DNA of 64,000 bases from Enterobacter kobei (lineage in GTDB: Bacteria > Pseudomonadota > Gammaproteobacteria > Enterobacterales > Enterobacteriaceae), in contig NZ_CP017181.1 of the NCBI RefSeq assembly GCF_001729765.1, positions 3,038,001 to 3,102,000 on the forward strand, in the 5' to 3' direction. The notes beneath the pieces are model-generated. The model was not told the DNA's origin, searched no databases, and was given only the letters and a program-made list of their open reading frames with translations. Numbering within the stretch: position 1 is the first letter of the stretch; each line of letters opens with the position of its first letter. The position numbers and the translations under genes are program-made. Below are positions 11,377 through 21,284 of the stretch, one piece after another.

Positions 11377-11405
11377 ATTATAGCTCTTAAACCTGTTTTC
11401 GCCAG
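11377..11405 (-). promoter_or_regulatory. Probable galF promoter
   Basis: The minus strand has a perfect TATAAT at 11382-11377, 29 bp before the galF ATG. With a 17-bp spacer the -35 would be CTGGCG, a poor match. The -10 is convincing; the -35 is not. No clear Rho-independent terminator is seen between wcaM (ending at 11524) and this promoter, so some colanic transcript may read into galF. Confidence 0.5.
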
Positions 11406-11523
11406 CATGATTTGCCGTAATCCTGAGGTAATGTTACGCCTCAGCATCACAAATTTCTGTAGTTGTAATCTGATTCGATCGCGCTTTTGTGCCAGGAATA
11501 GTCTCAAAACAGACGATCGTCGA

Positions 11524-12915
11524 TTATTTGCGCGGAAGTGCAAAGTTCAGCCTTTCCACATTCACCACCTGCTGGTCCACTCGGTCAATATCCACCGAGC
11601 TCTGCCCCTTCTCATTCACCGCTTTTATGTTCGCCAGTGACAGCAGGGTCTCATCTTTGGCCATAAATTTGCCCCGCACATCCTTACGTAAGTCAAAGTT
11701 TATCTTCAGCGCAGGACCGATAGCAGCCTCCTGCATCACGTTGATATTACGTAAGAACAGATGCTGCGGCTTATTGTGCAGCTCAAGCGTCGCGCGCTTC
11801 ATCTCGACGTTGGTGATCGCCACAAAGGAGGTGGCATTGCCGGATGATATTTGGATTCCGCGCAGCTTATACGCAAGCTGGCGATTATCCAGATGAATAT
11901 TGTTTAGCTTGAAGTTCTGGGGAATGGACAAATAATCGCCTTTAATGACCCCATAGCCAATTAGCATTCCGGCACTATTGACCATATCGACATTATCAAT
12001 AATGAAATTATCACAGCCATAAATAGCTACCGTGGCGTTATCTATTCCCGCCTTTTTACTGAAGTCGGGGGTAATATTTTTGGCCTTTATATTGCGGATA
12101 ACAAAGTGTTTACCGTTTTCAACATGCACCAGCTGGCGACAGTTGCTGCCGGTGATGTTGGCCACCACGAAGTTCTTAACGGTCTGTTTTTCAGGATAGT
12201 CGTTGTCGTAGGTGCTCCCGGCGAGGCCAATACCGATACCCCAGTTGACCTTGCCGTTGGTGCAGTTGATGTTGTCGATGACGTGATCGGAGATTAGGAT
12301 ATTGCGGTCATTGATCGCCACATTCCACTCAATCGCATCGCCCTGCAGGTGGCTGAATTTGCTGTTGGTAATACGGGCCCCATCGATCTGGTTATGAAAA
12401 CCCTGACGCAGGATAGCGTAGTTAGCATGGCTCACGCTGATATTATCAATCAGCAAATTGCGCATCACTTTGGGTTTCTTACCGCCAATGTAGATCTGCG
12501 TTACCGGGCCAAACCCACTCATTGCCAGCCCTTTAATCACACAATCTGAGCCACGAACGTCGAGCGTAATGTTTTCCGTGCGCCCTGCCCCTTCGCCAAT
12601 GACCTTGCAGCCTTCCTGCAGAACAAAGCGGCCGCGCCCGTTGCCGGTTAACGCCCCGCGGATCAGCAGCGTTTTACCGTCAGGAATGAAAATGCCCGTA
12701 TTGATGTTTTCGCAGGTGAGTCCCGCCGGGACAACGACGATGTCACCTTCTTTAAACGCCTGCTTAAAGGCAGCGATCCAGTCGTTGTTATTGTACTGAT
12801 TAACAGAGACCGTCTTTCCGCCTGCCGCCCGCGCGAGGCGGGACGACAGCAGCGGCGTGGCCGCCAGAACGGACAGAGAAGAGACAAAAGTGCGTCGGGT
12901 AATCTTTTTCAGCAT
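11524..12915 (-). CDS. wcaM: WcaM, colanic acid biosynthesis protein (beta-helix, Tat-type signal)
   Basis: A 463-residue protein, one shorter than E. coli WcaM, and the last gene of the colanic operon. The N-terminus has a twin-arginine motif at residues 7-8 ([14 protein letters not shown]) and a likely cleavage site after LARA, so export by Tat to the periplasm is predicted. The rest has many short repeats of the form [14 protein letters not shown] and NVDMVNSAG, typical of right-handed parallel beta-helix, pectin-lyase-like proteins. The exact role in colanic acid production is not established; polymer processing or release is plausible. It follows wcaL after 12 bp. Confidence 0.92.
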   Translation of the reverse strand: MLKKITRRTFVSSLSVLAATPLLSSRLARAAGGKTVSVNQYNNNDWIAAFKQAFKEGDIVVVPAGLTCENINTGIFIPDGKTLLIRGALTGNGRGRFVLQEGCKVIGEGAGRTENITLDVRGSDCVIKGLAMSGFGPVTQIYIGGKKPKVMRNLLIDNISVSHANYAILRQGFHNQIDGARITNSKFSHLQGDAIEWNVAINDRNILISDHVIDNINCTNGKVNWGIGIGLAGSTYDNDYPEKQTVKNFVVANITGSNCRQLVHVENGKHFVIRNIKAKNITPDFSKKAGIDNATVAIYGCDNFIIDNVDMVNSAGMLIGYGVIKGDYLSIPQNFKLNNIHLDNRQLAYKLRGIQISSGNATSFVAITNVEMKRATLELHNKPQHLFLRNINVMQEAAIGPALKINFDLRKDVRGKFMAKDETLLSLANIKAVNEKGQSSVDIDRVDQQVVNVERLNFALPRK

Positions 12916-12927
12916 ACAACCTCGGCG

Positions 12928-14148
12928 TTACAGCGTTTGCAGCAGGCTCGCTAACTGGCGATTTATTACCTGCTGGTTAAAATCGGTTTCTACTTTTTGT
13001 CTGGCATTGTGAAGCACGGGCTCCAGCGCCTGCTGGTCGATGTCGCTGAAGGCCGCTAACCGATCAGCAAGGGCCATCGCGTTATTCTCCGGCACCAGCC
13101 AGCCGGAATGGTCAGATTTAATCAGCTCCGGGATCCCGCTGTGCAGGGTCGATACCACCGGAATACCCACGGCCATCGCCTCCATCAGCGCCACCGGAAT
13201 GCCTTCCATGTCACCATCGGCGCCCGTCACGGAGGGCAGCAGGAACACGTCCGCCTCATCGAGCATGGCCTTAACTTCATGGCTCGGCTTAAAGCCCGGC
13301 ATCTCCACGACATCGTCCAGCTGATACTGTTCGATAAGCGTGCGCAGACGACGTTCCCACGGCCCAATGCCGAGAATGCGATAGTGGAACGCCACCCCGC
13401 GTGCTTTTAGCTGACGGCAGGCCTCAATGGCCACATGCAGACCTTTCTTTTCGGTCAGACGCGCCACAGAGATGATCTGTAGCGGTTTTCCCGGCACCTT
13501 CACCGGACGACGCGTAAAGCGCGTTAAATCGACGCCCATGCGCGAAACGGCAATCTTCTCACCCGGGCAGCCCATACTTTTCAGGCGTCCGGCCCACAGG
13601 TCGCTGATGGGCAGCATCATGTCACCGCGGCGGAAAAGCTGCTGATACTCTGGCGTATAGTGGTTCAACACTTCACGGCTTGAGATGTCGATTCCGTGGA
13701 AAATAGTCGCAATCTTGCCGTCTATTACCCCCAGTTCGCGCAGCTTCGCGGCAGTGACACCCGCCGGGCCGAAGTGGGCGATAAACACATCGGCACGATA
13801 CGGCTGCGCCGTTTGCCCGCAGATGGCCGACAGGATCAGATTGCGAGATTCGGACCCGTAGCGGGAAACATTCAGCGCCCGCCAGGTCTGCGGCCGATGG
13901 ATCCCGCGTAAGGTCTGGCTGGCCCGGTGGCGCAGCTTGCTCAACTTCCCGGAAGGCTCATCCTGCAGCCAGCGGGTTTTCGCCTCCAGCCCATACTGGG
14001 TATAGGCCGCATGGGTGTTTTGGGTATCGCCCTTTTGCAGGGCGATAATCTCCACGTCATATCCCATATCGATAAACGCGGTAATTTGGTTCAGCACAAA
14101 GGTCTCGGACGACAGCGGAAATTTCAGTAAGAAGAAACCAACCTTCAT
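12928..14148 (-). CDS. wcaL: WcaL, colanic acid glycosyltransferase (GT4)
   Basis: A 406-residue protein, the same length as E. coli WcaL. A GT-B enzyme: acceptor half with FPLSSETFVLNQITAF and a second region IATIFHGIDIS. The donor half has IISVARLTEKKGLHVA, RILGIGPWERRL and the sugar-nucleotide motif DMEGIPVALMEAMAVGIPV. It is thought to transfer a late sugar of the colanic acid hexasaccharide, commonly assigned as galactose. It overlaps wcaK by 4 bp. Confidence 0.95.
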   Translation of the reverse strand: MKVGFFLLKFPLSSETFVLNQITAFIDMGYDVEIIALQKGDTQNTHAAYTQYGLEAKTRWLQDEPSGKLSKLRHRASQTLRGIHRPQTWRALNVSRYGSESRNLILSAICGQTAQPYRADVFIAHFGPAGVTAAKLRELGVIDGKIATIFHGIDISSREVLNHYTPEYQQLFRRGDMMLPISDLWAGRLKSMGCPGEKIAVSRMGVDLTRFTRRPVKVPGKPLQIISVARLTEKKGLHVAIEACRQLKARGVAFHYRILGIGPWERRLRTLIEQYQLDDVVEMPGFKPSHEVKAMLDEADVFLLPSVTGADGDMEGIPVALMEAMAVGIPVVSTLHSGIPELIKSDHSGWLVPENNAMALADRLAAFSDIDQQALEPVLHNARQKVETDFNQQVINRQLASLLQTL

Positions 14149-15425
14149 TTCCCCTCCCGTACGCGGTCGAGTACCGATTTCACCATGCCAATGCCCTTCT
14201 CGCGCTCGGCTTTCACCGCCACGGCCAGCCGTTCGTTGATGGCGGGCAGTTGACCCAGCGTGTCCCCCACCATCGCACCAAGCGAACCATCCAGCAGATG
14301 ACGGATATCCACGGCCATTTCCGGCATGCCAAGCTGCTGCATAATCCCGGCGGATTTGTGTTCGTAGTTAATTGCGATGGCCGGCGTACCGAAGTTCATG
14401 GAGATTATGGCCGAATGCAGGCGGGTGCCGACGGTCAGGTCACAGGCGCCGAGCAGCTTGCCCATTTCAAGGTCGTTCAGCTCATCCATCACAACGTGAT
14501 AACGGGACGGATCGTTAACCAGGTTGCGCAGGTTCAGCGCCACCATGCGGTCATCTTTGTTGTAGCTGTCGATGCCGGTACAGGTAGAAAGCGCCAGTAC
14601 CTGATAACCGCTGTCCAGCACGCGGTTCACCACGTCGGCAAAGGCTTTCTCATACGCCGCCTGGGTGGTGCCTAGCCGTTTATCAAAGGGAGCCAGTTCA
14701 CGCAGCGTGATGGCGACCGTTTTTTGTTTTGCCGCCACGTCCAGCCAGTGCTGTACCGCGTAGCTTGCCTGGAAGCTGTCATCCTGATGATCCACCAGCC
14801 AGGCGGTGTCCACGCCGTGTTCTACTTTAGACGTGTCAATTTCGCTGCGCTTCATCATATCCAGACTCACCGACTCACGCAGGATCAGCGCGTCGCAGTG
14901 CCCAAAGACATAGTTCGCCAGCTGGTTAAACTGCGGATCCTGGAAAGGTCCGACGCTGTGGCCAATCATAAACAACGGCTTTTTGGCCATAAACGTGCAG
15001 AGCGCATGTTCAAACTGCGGTACGCCGTAGAGATCGACGAAGAACGAACCGCCAACCTGAATAATCGCGTCGTAGCCGGACAGCAGCCGCACGAAATCGG
15101 TGAATCCCTGCGCAATCGCAATGTTGCGCAGCTTGCCGGTATCCGTCACGCGGGAAAGCAGCACCTGGTGCTGGTAGCGACGACGCAGGACTTTCTTGAC
15201 CCGCCCCATCACGCCTGCGGCGTTGTTATGCTGTTTCATCTGGCTGTAGAGCGGGTCGCCCATTACCGGGCGGTTCAGTAACCAGGATGAGCTGACCGGA
15301 TAACGGCTCATCACGTCCACTTCGGTCTCAGGCTTAAGGGTGTTAATTGCATCCAGTAAACCGCGCAGGATGGCGCTGTCGCCACGGTTGCCGCAGGTAT
15401 GGTTGCCAAGAATTAATAATTTCAT
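14145..15425 (-). CDS. wcaK: WcaK, colanic acid pyruvyl transferase
   Basis: A 426-residue polysaccharide pyruvyl transferase family protein (PF04230), same length as in E. coli. It starts KLLILGNHTCGNRGDSAILR, the family's N-terminal signature; the C-terminal part has GACDLTVGTRLHSAIISMNF, the conserved G-x-R-x-H segment. It adds the pyruvate ketal to the terminal galactose of the colanic acid repeat from phosphoenolpyruvate. It follows wzxC after 17 bp and overlaps wcaL. Confidence 0.95.
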   Translation of the reverse strand: MKLLILGNHTCGNRGDSAILRGLLDAINTLKPETEVDVMSRYPVSSSWLLNRPVMGDPLYSQMKQHNNAAGVMGRVKKVLRRRYQHQVLLSRVTDTGKLRNIAIAQGFTDFVRLLSGYDAIIQVGGSFFVDLYGVPQFEHALCTFMAKKPLFMIGHSVGPFQDPQFNQLANYVFGHCDALILRESVSLDMMKRSEIDTSKVEHGVDTAWLVDHQDDSFQASYAVQHWLDVAAKQKTVAITLRELAPFDKRLGTTQAAYEKAFADVVNRVLDSGYQVLALSTCTGIDSYNKDDRMVALNLRNLVNDPSRYHVVMDELNDLEMGKLLGACDLTVGTRLHSAIISMNFGTPAIAINYEHKSAGIMQQLGMPEMAVDIRHLLDGSLGAMVGDTLGQLPAINERLAVAVKAEREKGIGMVKSVLDRVREGK

Positions 15426-15442
15426 AATGGCCTCTTAAATAA

Positions 15443-16921
15443 CTAGCCTGCGCGAAGCAGCGTTTTCATTTTTTCGTTACGGCAAAACTGGCGCTTCATT
15501 TCGACCACCAGCGCATTGCGTGACAGCACAATCATCACGCCAAATGCCAGCGCGCCGGCGGCCACCTGCACCGCCAGCAGTGCGGCCAGCGGCAGATGGC
15601 CGCGAAGGATAATGCCCAGACCGTAGCTCACAGCCAGGGTCGGCAGTGAGAGGTAAAACGGCAGCCACAGACTCAAAATGTACTGACGGTAGCTGGAGCC
15701 CAGCACCGGCTTAATCATGATGAAGTAGCTCAGAACGGTATTGACTACCTGCACCAGCAGGAAGCCCAGCGTGACGCCGATGGCGCCCGCCATATGGCCA
15801 CCGACGATAATTGCCGGAATAAACAGGAAGGTTTTGAACACGTTGAACTTGAAGCTGATATCCACCCGCGCCTTCGCCATCAGCAGCGAACCAATCGGAT
15901 TCCCCACGGAGCGCAGCAGCCCCACCACGCAGAGCAATTGCAGGATCGGGATAATGCCGTTCCACTTCTCGCCAAACACCAGCGGTACGAAGTTGCTCGA
16001 AACCACCATCAGCCCCAGCAGCACCGGGAAGTTGATGATCCCTACCACGGACAGCAGCTTGTAAAAATTAACGCGCAGCTTTTCGGTATCGTCCTGAATC
16101 TTGGCAAACGCCGGGAACAGGACGCGGGTGATAATCGGGTTCAGCTTCATCGGCGGCACCACCGCGACGTTGTAGGCCAGGTTGTAGCCCCCCGCGACGC
16201 TCGCCCCAAGAATGCGTGCCAGCACCAGCGTTGAGAGGTTGGTATTCACGTAGTTAATAATGCTGTCCGCCGTCAGCCACGCGCCAAAGCGCAGGTTAGA
16301 CGAGACGGACGCGAGAGAGAAATGCAGCCCCGGGCGATAAATTTTGCGGCCAAAATAGCCAAACAGCAGCGTACGCACGGCGGAGTTGACCAGGTAACCG
16401 AGGATGGCCGTCATCGCCAGCGGCCAGAAATGGGCGCTGACCACGGTGAAGGTAAAGCCCGCCAGCACGGCGCTGGTTTCGATCATGCCGATTTTGTTGA
16501 ACTCCAGCTCTTTCTGCATCAGCGCGCGGAACTGCTGCCCGTGTGGGATCACCACGAAGGCAAAGGACAATGTGCGCATCAGCGGGGCGAGATCCGGGTT
16601 GTGCAGCACGCTGGCGATAGTACCGCTCAGCAGAAAGACCAGCACAAACACGAAAATACCCAGCCCCACATTCAGCCAGTAGAGCGTGGTCAGCTCCAGA
16701 TGGCTGATCTCTTTACGCTGGATAATCGAGTTGGCGATACCAAAGTCCGACAGCGTGTCGGCCAGCGCAATAATCACCAGCGAGACGGTCAGCAGGCCGA
16801 ACTGGTGATTATCAATAATGCGCGCCAGCACCGTCATCTGCACCAGGCCGAGGCCAATGATGACGATGGTCGCCATCGCTGACCACTTGGCGCCGCTGAT
16901 GGTTTTTTCACGTAAGCTCAT
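15443..16921 (-). CDS. wzxC: WzxC, colanic acid repeat-unit flippase
   Basis: A 492-residue multi-pass inner-membrane protein of the polysaccharide transporter (PST/MOP) family, starting MSLREKTISGAKWSA, as in E. coli WzxC. Around 12-14 hydrophobic spans alternate with short charged loops. It flips the completed undecaprenyl-diphosphate hexasaccharide to the periplasmic side for WcaD. It starts 1 bp after the wcaJ stop. It is a different branch of the superfamily from the flippase at 1069-2562, so the window has two unrelated-looking export solutions side by side. Confidence 0.96.
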   Translation of the reverse strand: MSLREKTISGAKWSAMATIVIIGLGLVQMTVLARIIDNHQFGLLTVSLVIIALADTLSDFGIANSIIQRKEISHLELTTLYWLNVGLGIFVFVLVFLLSGTIASVLHNPDLAPLMRTLSFAFVVIPHGQQFRALMQKELEFNKIGMIETSAVLAGFTFTVVSAHFWPLAMTAILGYLVNSAVRTLLFGYFGRKIYRPGLHFSLASVSSNLRFGAWLTADSIINYVNTNLSTLVLARILGASVAGGYNLAYNVAVVPPMKLNPIITRVLFPAFAKIQDDTEKLRVNFYKLLSVVGIINFPVLLGLMVVSSNFVPLVFGEKWNGIIPILQLLCVVGLLRSVGNPIGSLLMAKARVDISFKFNVFKTFLFIPAIIVGGHMAGAIGVTLGFLLVQVVNTVLSYFIMIKPVLGSSYRQYILSLWLPFYLSLPTLAVSYGLGIILRGHLPLAALLAVQVAAGALAFGVMIVLSRNALVVEMKRQFCRNEKMKTLLRAG

Positions 16922-16922
16922 C

Positions 16923-18317
16923 TTAGTACGCCGCTTTGTTCACGAAGCCTTTGAAAATGGTCAGAAAAACAATCTTGATATCGAACCAGAGGCTCCACTC
17001 GCGGATGTACTCCAGATCGAACTCGATGCGTTTTTCCATTTTTTCCAGCGTGTCGGTTTCACCGCGCCAGCCGTTGATCTGTGCCCAGCCGGTGATGCCC
17101 GGCTTCACCTTATGGCGCAGCATGTAGCCTTCAATCAGCGAGCGGTACTGCTCGTTGTGCGCCACGGCGTGCGGACGGGGGCCAACAATCGACATGCCGC
17201 CGGTAAAGACATTGATAAACTGCGGCAGCTCGTCCAGCGAGGTGCGACGCAGGAAGTTACCTACTCGGGTGACGCGCGGATCGTTCTGCGTCGCCTGGGT
17301 GACCACCTTGTCGTTCTCCATCACCTTCATAGAGCGGAATTTCCAGACCATGATCGGCTTACCGTCCATGCCGTAGCGGGTCTGACGGAAAATGACCGGG
17401 CCGGGGGAGCTCAGCTTCACCGCCAGAGCGATGCAGCACAGTACCGGGGAGATGAGGAGTAAAATCAGCGAAGAGAGCACAATATCTTCCACGCGCTTGA
17501 GCACGCGGTTAATGCCCGACAACGGCGTATCGTACAGCGGTACCACCGGCACGCCGTTCACCTCTTCAATACGGGAATGCAGAATGTTGAAGGTAAACAC
17601 ATCCGGGATGAGGATCACCGAGCAGGTGGTATCCGCCAGTTCACGCATCAGCTGCTTAATGCGGGATTCGTCTTTCATCTGCATGGCGATATAAACGTTG
17701 TGAATTTTTCCGGCTTTCGCGTCTTCAATCAGCTGGACGTAATTCCCCGCCCAGTCCGACGGCACGCCGCCCGGTTTCGCGTCGTGATAAATACCCACCA
17801 CTTCAAACCCTAACCACGGCTCTTTGCGGAAGCTCTCGAGCAGAACCCTTCCAACCGGTAAATCCCCTGCTACCGCCACAAAGCGACGGTTATAGCCGCG
17901 GTTACGCAGCCAGCCCGCGCCAAAGCGGATCAGGGAGCGGCACACCACCATGCCGACGCTGGTCAGCAGATACCAGCTGAGATAGGTCACGAGGCGATTA
18001 TCGAAATCATGGCTGAACGCTACCAGGCCCGCGCTGAAGATCAGACTCAGGGTCCAGTTCTGCAGCAACAGCATCAGTTCGGTAGTCATTTTCACGCCGC
18101 GCCACGAGCGGTAGAAATCGGTCATTCCGCCGATCATCTGAAACACGACCAACGCAATCAGCGCCATCAGCAGATGCATATATAAAAACGGCAGCCCGCC
18201 GATCCGACACACCGCCCACAGTCCGCCGACCATGATGGTGATATCAGAAAAACGCTGCACCATAGAGATTAACGATGCATTCGTTCTCGCTCGTTCGCGT
18301 TTTTTTAGATTCGTCAT
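16923..18317 (-). CDS. wcaJ: WcaJ, undecaprenyl-phosphate glucose-1-phosphate transferase
   Basis: A 464-residue polyisoprenyl-phosphate hexose-1-phosphate transferase, identical in length to E. coli WcaJ with start MTNLKKRERA at 18317; a longer frame to 18359 exists but would add 14 unsupported residues. The N-terminal half has four membrane spans, then a nucleotide-binding-like region. The C-terminal catalytic domain has SSPGPVIFRQTRYG, KFRSMKVM, RRTSLDELPQFIN and SIVGPRPHAVAH. It starts colanic acid synthesis by moving glucose-1-phosphate to the lipid carrier. A short hairpin, CCCCTCC with GGAGGGG, lies at 18339-18356 upstream. Confidence 0.96.
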   Translation of the reverse strand: MTNLKKRERARTNASLISMVQRFSDITIMVGGLWAVCRIGGLPFLYMHLLMALIALVVFQMIGGMTDFYRSWRGVKMTTELMLLLQNWTLSLIFSAGLVAFSHDFDNRLVTYLSWYLLTSVGMVVCRSLIRFGAGWLRNRGYNRRFVAVAGDLPVGRVLLESFRKEPWLGFEVVGIYHDAKPGGVPSDWAGNYVQLIEDAKAGKIHNVYIAMQMKDESRIKQLMRELADTTCSVILIPDVFTFNILHSRIEEVNGVPVVPLYDTPLSGINRVLKRVEDIVLSSLILLLISPVLCCIALAVKLSSPGPVIFRQTRYGMDGKPIMVWKFRSMKVMENDKVVTQATQNDPRVTRVGNFLRRTSLDELPQFINVFTGGMSIVGPRPHAVAHNEQYRSLIEGYMLRHKVKPGITGWAQINGWRGETDTLEKMEKRIEFDLEYIREWSLWFDIKIVFLTIFKGFVNKAAY

Positions 18318-18362
18318 CGTTGTTCCTGTATTCGGTTTCCCCTCCTCCCGGAGGGGCAATTG

Positions 18363-19733
18363 TTACTGATTCAACAGCGCCAGAATGTCCTTCGTTCGGG
18401 CTTCCATCAGCGCCGTATCCGCGCGGGATTCCACGTTCAGGCGCACCACCGGCTCGGTATTGGAGGAGCGCAGGTTAAAGCGCCACTGTGGAAACGCCAT
18501 GCTGATGCCGTCGGTGCGGTCAACTTCCAGCGCGTGAATGGCAAAGTGTTGCTCCACACGGGCAATCGCCTCGGCGGGCTGCGCCAGCTTGCTGTTGATC
18601 TCCCCGCTCGCCGGGAACGCCGCCATGCGGTCGCGCACCAGCTCACCCAGCGTTTTCCCTTTCAGACACAGGAGTTCAGTCACCAGCAGCCACGGGATCA
18701 TCCCGCTGTCGCAGTAGGCAAAATCACGGAAGTAGTGGTGGGCGCTCATCTCGCCGCCGTAGATAGCGTCTTCTTCACGCATGCGCTCTTTGATAAAGGC
18801 GTGACCGGTTTTGGACATCACCGGCGTGCCGCCTGCCGCTGACACCACATCGACGGTGTTCCAGGAAAGACGCGGGTCATGAATGATTTTCGCACCCGGG
18901 TTTTTCTCAAGGAACGCTTCCGCCAGCAGGCCGACAATGTAGTAGCCCTCGATGAACTGCCCTTTCTCGTCGAACAGGAAGCAGCGGTCGAAATCGCCGT
19001 CAAAGGCAATGCCCATATCCGCGCCGTGCTCAATCACCGCGTTACGGGTGTCGTCGCGGCACTCCGGCAGCAGCGGGTTAGGAATACCGTTCGGGAAGTT
19101 GCCGTCCGGGGTGTTGTGCACTTTGATGAAGGTCACCGGCACGTTCAGCGCTTTAAAGCGAGCTTCCAGGGCATCCACCACCGGGCCGGCCGCGCCGTTA
19201 CCGGAGTTGATGACCAGCTTCAGTGGCTTGAGGTTCGCCACGTTGATGTAGCCCAGCAGGTGATCGATATACTCTTTTTGCAGGTTGATTTGCTTATAGC
19301 TGCCGCGTTTCGCGTCGTTCACTGGCGGGAAATCGTTGGCTTCCGCCAGACGCTGCACGTCGCGCAGGCCGGTGTCGCCGCTGATAGGACGCGCACCTTT
19401 GCGCACCAGCTTCATGCCGTTGTAGTCCATCGGGTTGTGGCTGGCGGTCACTTCAATACCGCCGTCCACGCCCAGGTGGAAGGTGGCAAAGTAAATCTCT
19501 TCGGTCCCGGAAAGTCCGATATCCAGCACGTCCACGCCCGCGTCCTGCAACCCTTTCGCCAGCGCCAGCTTCAGGGATTCACTGGTCAGACGCACGTCGC
19601 CGCCCAGCACGATGGTCTGCGGCTTCAGGTATTCGCCATAGGCGCGGCCAATGCGCCACGCGATATCTTCATTCAGCTCTTCGCCCAGCTTGCCGCGAAT
19701 ATCGTAGGCTTTAAAACAGGTTAATTTTTCCAT
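18363..19733 (-). CDS. cpsG: CpsG (ManB), phosphomannomutase of the colanic cluster
   Basis: A 456-residue enzyme, same length as E. coli CpsG, that makes mannose-1-phosphate for GDP-mannose and then GDP-fucose. The start [14 protein letters not shown] at 19733 is the family start; an upstream extension to 19826 reads through the REP and is rejected. The phosphoserine is Ser98 in VTASHNP; the metal loop is [12 protein letters not shown]. It is the paralogue of manB at 7404-8792 and is more G+C-rich, like its neighbours. Confidence 0.96.
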   Translation of the reverse strand: MEKLTCFKAYDIRGKLGEELNEDIAWRIGRAYGEYLKPQTIVLGGDVRLTSESLKLALAKGLQDAGVDVLDIGLSGTEEIYFATFHLGVDGGIEVTASHNPMDYNGMKLVRKGARPISGDTGLRDVQRLAEANDFPPVNDAKRGSYKQINLQKEYIDHLLGYINVANLKPLKLVINSGNGAAGPVVDALEARFKALNVPVTFIKVHNTPDGNFPNGIPNPLLPECRDDTRNAVIEHGADMGIAFDGDFDRCFLFDEKGQFIEGYYIVGLLAEAFLEKNPGAKIIHDPRLSWNTVDVVSAAGGTPVMSKTGHAFIKERMREEDAIYGGEMSAHHYFRDFAYCDSGMIPWLLVTELLCLKGKTLGELVRDRMAAFPASGEINSKLAQPAEAIARVEQHFAIHALEVDRTDGISMAFPQWRFNLRSSNTEPVVRLNVESRADTALMEARTKDILALLNQ

Positions 19734-19800
19734 GATGACCCCTTTTTCAGGCAACAGTCGGCCCTGACCACTAAATGGCCAAATTGATTTTTTTGTCATT

Positions 19801-19831
19801 CGTAGGCCCGGTAAGCTCAGCGCCACCGGGC
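19801..19831. repeat. REP-like palindrome between cpsB and cpsG
   Basis: GTAGGCCCGGTAAG and CGCCACCGGGC form an imperfect palindrome of the REP type, located in the gap of about 110 bp that separates cpsB from cpsG. Within an operon such an element may stabilise upstream mRNA. Confidence 0.7.
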
Positions 19832-19844
19832 ATATTGCAGAGTG

Positions 19845-21281
19845 CTACACCCGGCCGTAGCGATCCTGGAAGCGCACGATATCGTCCTCTTCCAGATACG
19901 AGCCGGAACGCACCTCAATTAAATCGAGAGGAATTTTCCCCGGGTTCTCCAGACAGTGCGTGGCCCCCAGCGGAATATAGATGGACTCGTTTTCACCCAG
20001 CAGTTTGACTTCGCCGTCGATGGTGACTTTAGCCGTGCCTGCCACCACGACCCAGTGCTCGGCGCGGTGATGGTGCATCTGCACAGACAGCCCTTCGCCC
20101 GGCTTCACGGTAATGCGTTTCACCTGATAACGCTCACCTGCATCGATGGAGTCATATTTGCCCCACGGACGGTACACTTCGCGGTGAATGTGGTGTTCGT
20201 GTCGGCCATCGGCCTTGATTTGCTCGACCACTTTTTTAACGTCCTGCACGGCGTTACGGTCGGCAATCAGCACGGCGTCTTTGGTCTGGACAACCACCAG
20301 ATCTTTCACCCCGACCGTGGTCACCAGGCCGGACTCGGCGTAGACGTAGCTGTTTTCCGTTTTGTGGCTAATGACATCGCCGTGATGGACGTTACCCTCC
20401 GGGGTATGGGCGCTGATCTCCCACAGGGAGGACCAGGAGCCCACATCGCTCCAGCCCGCATCCATCGGAACCACAACGGCGTCGGCCGTGCGTTCCATCA
20501 CCGCATAGTCAATGGACTCTTCCGGGCAGGCGAGGAACGCCTCCTCATCCACGCGGATGAAGTCGAGATCCGGGTCCACCACTGCCATCGCCTTCTCACA
20601 GGCATTCAGAATATCCGGACGGTATTTGCGCAGCTCTTCCAGATAGCGCCCGGCACGGAACAGGAACATCCCACTGTTCCAGTAGTACTCACCGCTGGCG
20701 ACGTAGGCCTGAGCGGTTTCCAGATTCGGTTTTTCGACAAACTGCGCCACATCAAACGCCACGCTGTCGCCTTCGCCAGGCGTCACATTACCGCGGCGAA
20801 TATAGCCATAGCCGGTTTCTGGCAGATCCGGCACGATGCCGAAGGTCACCAGTTTGCCGCTTTCGGCGTAAGGGATCGCTGCACGCACCGCCTCGCGGAA
20901 CGCCTCTTCCTGCTGGATAACGTGGTCTGCCGCCAGCACCAGCATCAGCGGGTCACAGTCAGGACTGCTGCGTTTTGCCGCCAGCGCCGCGAGGGCGATA
21001 GCAGGCGCGGTATTACGTCCGGCAGGCTCCAGAATGATGTTTTCTGTGAGTTTATTCAGCTGGCGCAGCTGCTCGGCAACAATAAAGCGGTGCTGTTCGT
21101 TACAAATCACCACCGGGCTTTCACACTCCACACCGTGCAGACGGTTTACCGTCGTCTGCAGCATGGTGAGGTCACCCTTCAGACACAGAAATTGTTTTGG
21201 ATAAAGCACGCGGGACAGTGGCCACAACCGGCTCCCGGATCCACCCGCCATTACGACCGGATACAAAGTGGTTTGACTCAT
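19845..21281 (-). CDS. cpsB: CpsB (ManC), mannose-1-phosphate guanylyltransferase
   Basis: A 478-residue enzyme, same length as in E. coli. Nucleotidyltransferase motif [16 protein letters not shown] at the N-terminus; FVEKPN near the middle; C-terminal cupin-like domain with [18 protein letters not shown]. It makes GDP-mannose for gmd/fcl to turn into GDP-L-fucose. It starts 3 bp after wcaI. The paralogue manC is at 8789-10186. Confidence 0.96.
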   Translation of the reverse strand: MSQTTLYPVVMAGGSGSRLWPLSRVLYPKQFLCLKGDLTMLQTTVNRLHGVECESPVVICNEQHRFIVAEQLRQLNKLTENIILEPAGRNTAPAIALAALAAKRSSPDCDPLMLVLAADHVIQQEEAFREAVRAAIPYAESGKLVTFGIVPDLPETGYGYIRRGNVTPGEGDSVAFDVAQFVEKPNLETAQAYVASGEYYWNSGMFLFRAGRYLEELRKYRPDILNACEKAMAVVDPDLDFIRVDEEAFLACPEESIDYAVMERTADAVVVPMDAGWSDVGSWSSLWEISAHTPEGNVHHGDVISHKTENSYVYAESGLVTTVGVKDLVVVQTKDAVLIADRNAVQDVKKVVEQIKADGRHEHHIHREVYRPWGKYDSIDAGERYQVKRITVKPGEGLSVQMHHHRAEHWVVVAGTAKVTIDGEVKLLGENESIYIPLGATHCLENPGKIPLDLIEVRSGSYLEEDDIVRFQDRYGRV

Positions 21282-21284
21282 GAT

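Noticed and set aside
11490-11523. Possible terminator after wcaM
   Set aside because: Only a short ACGATCGT palindrome without a proper loop, then TTTT; too weak to call.
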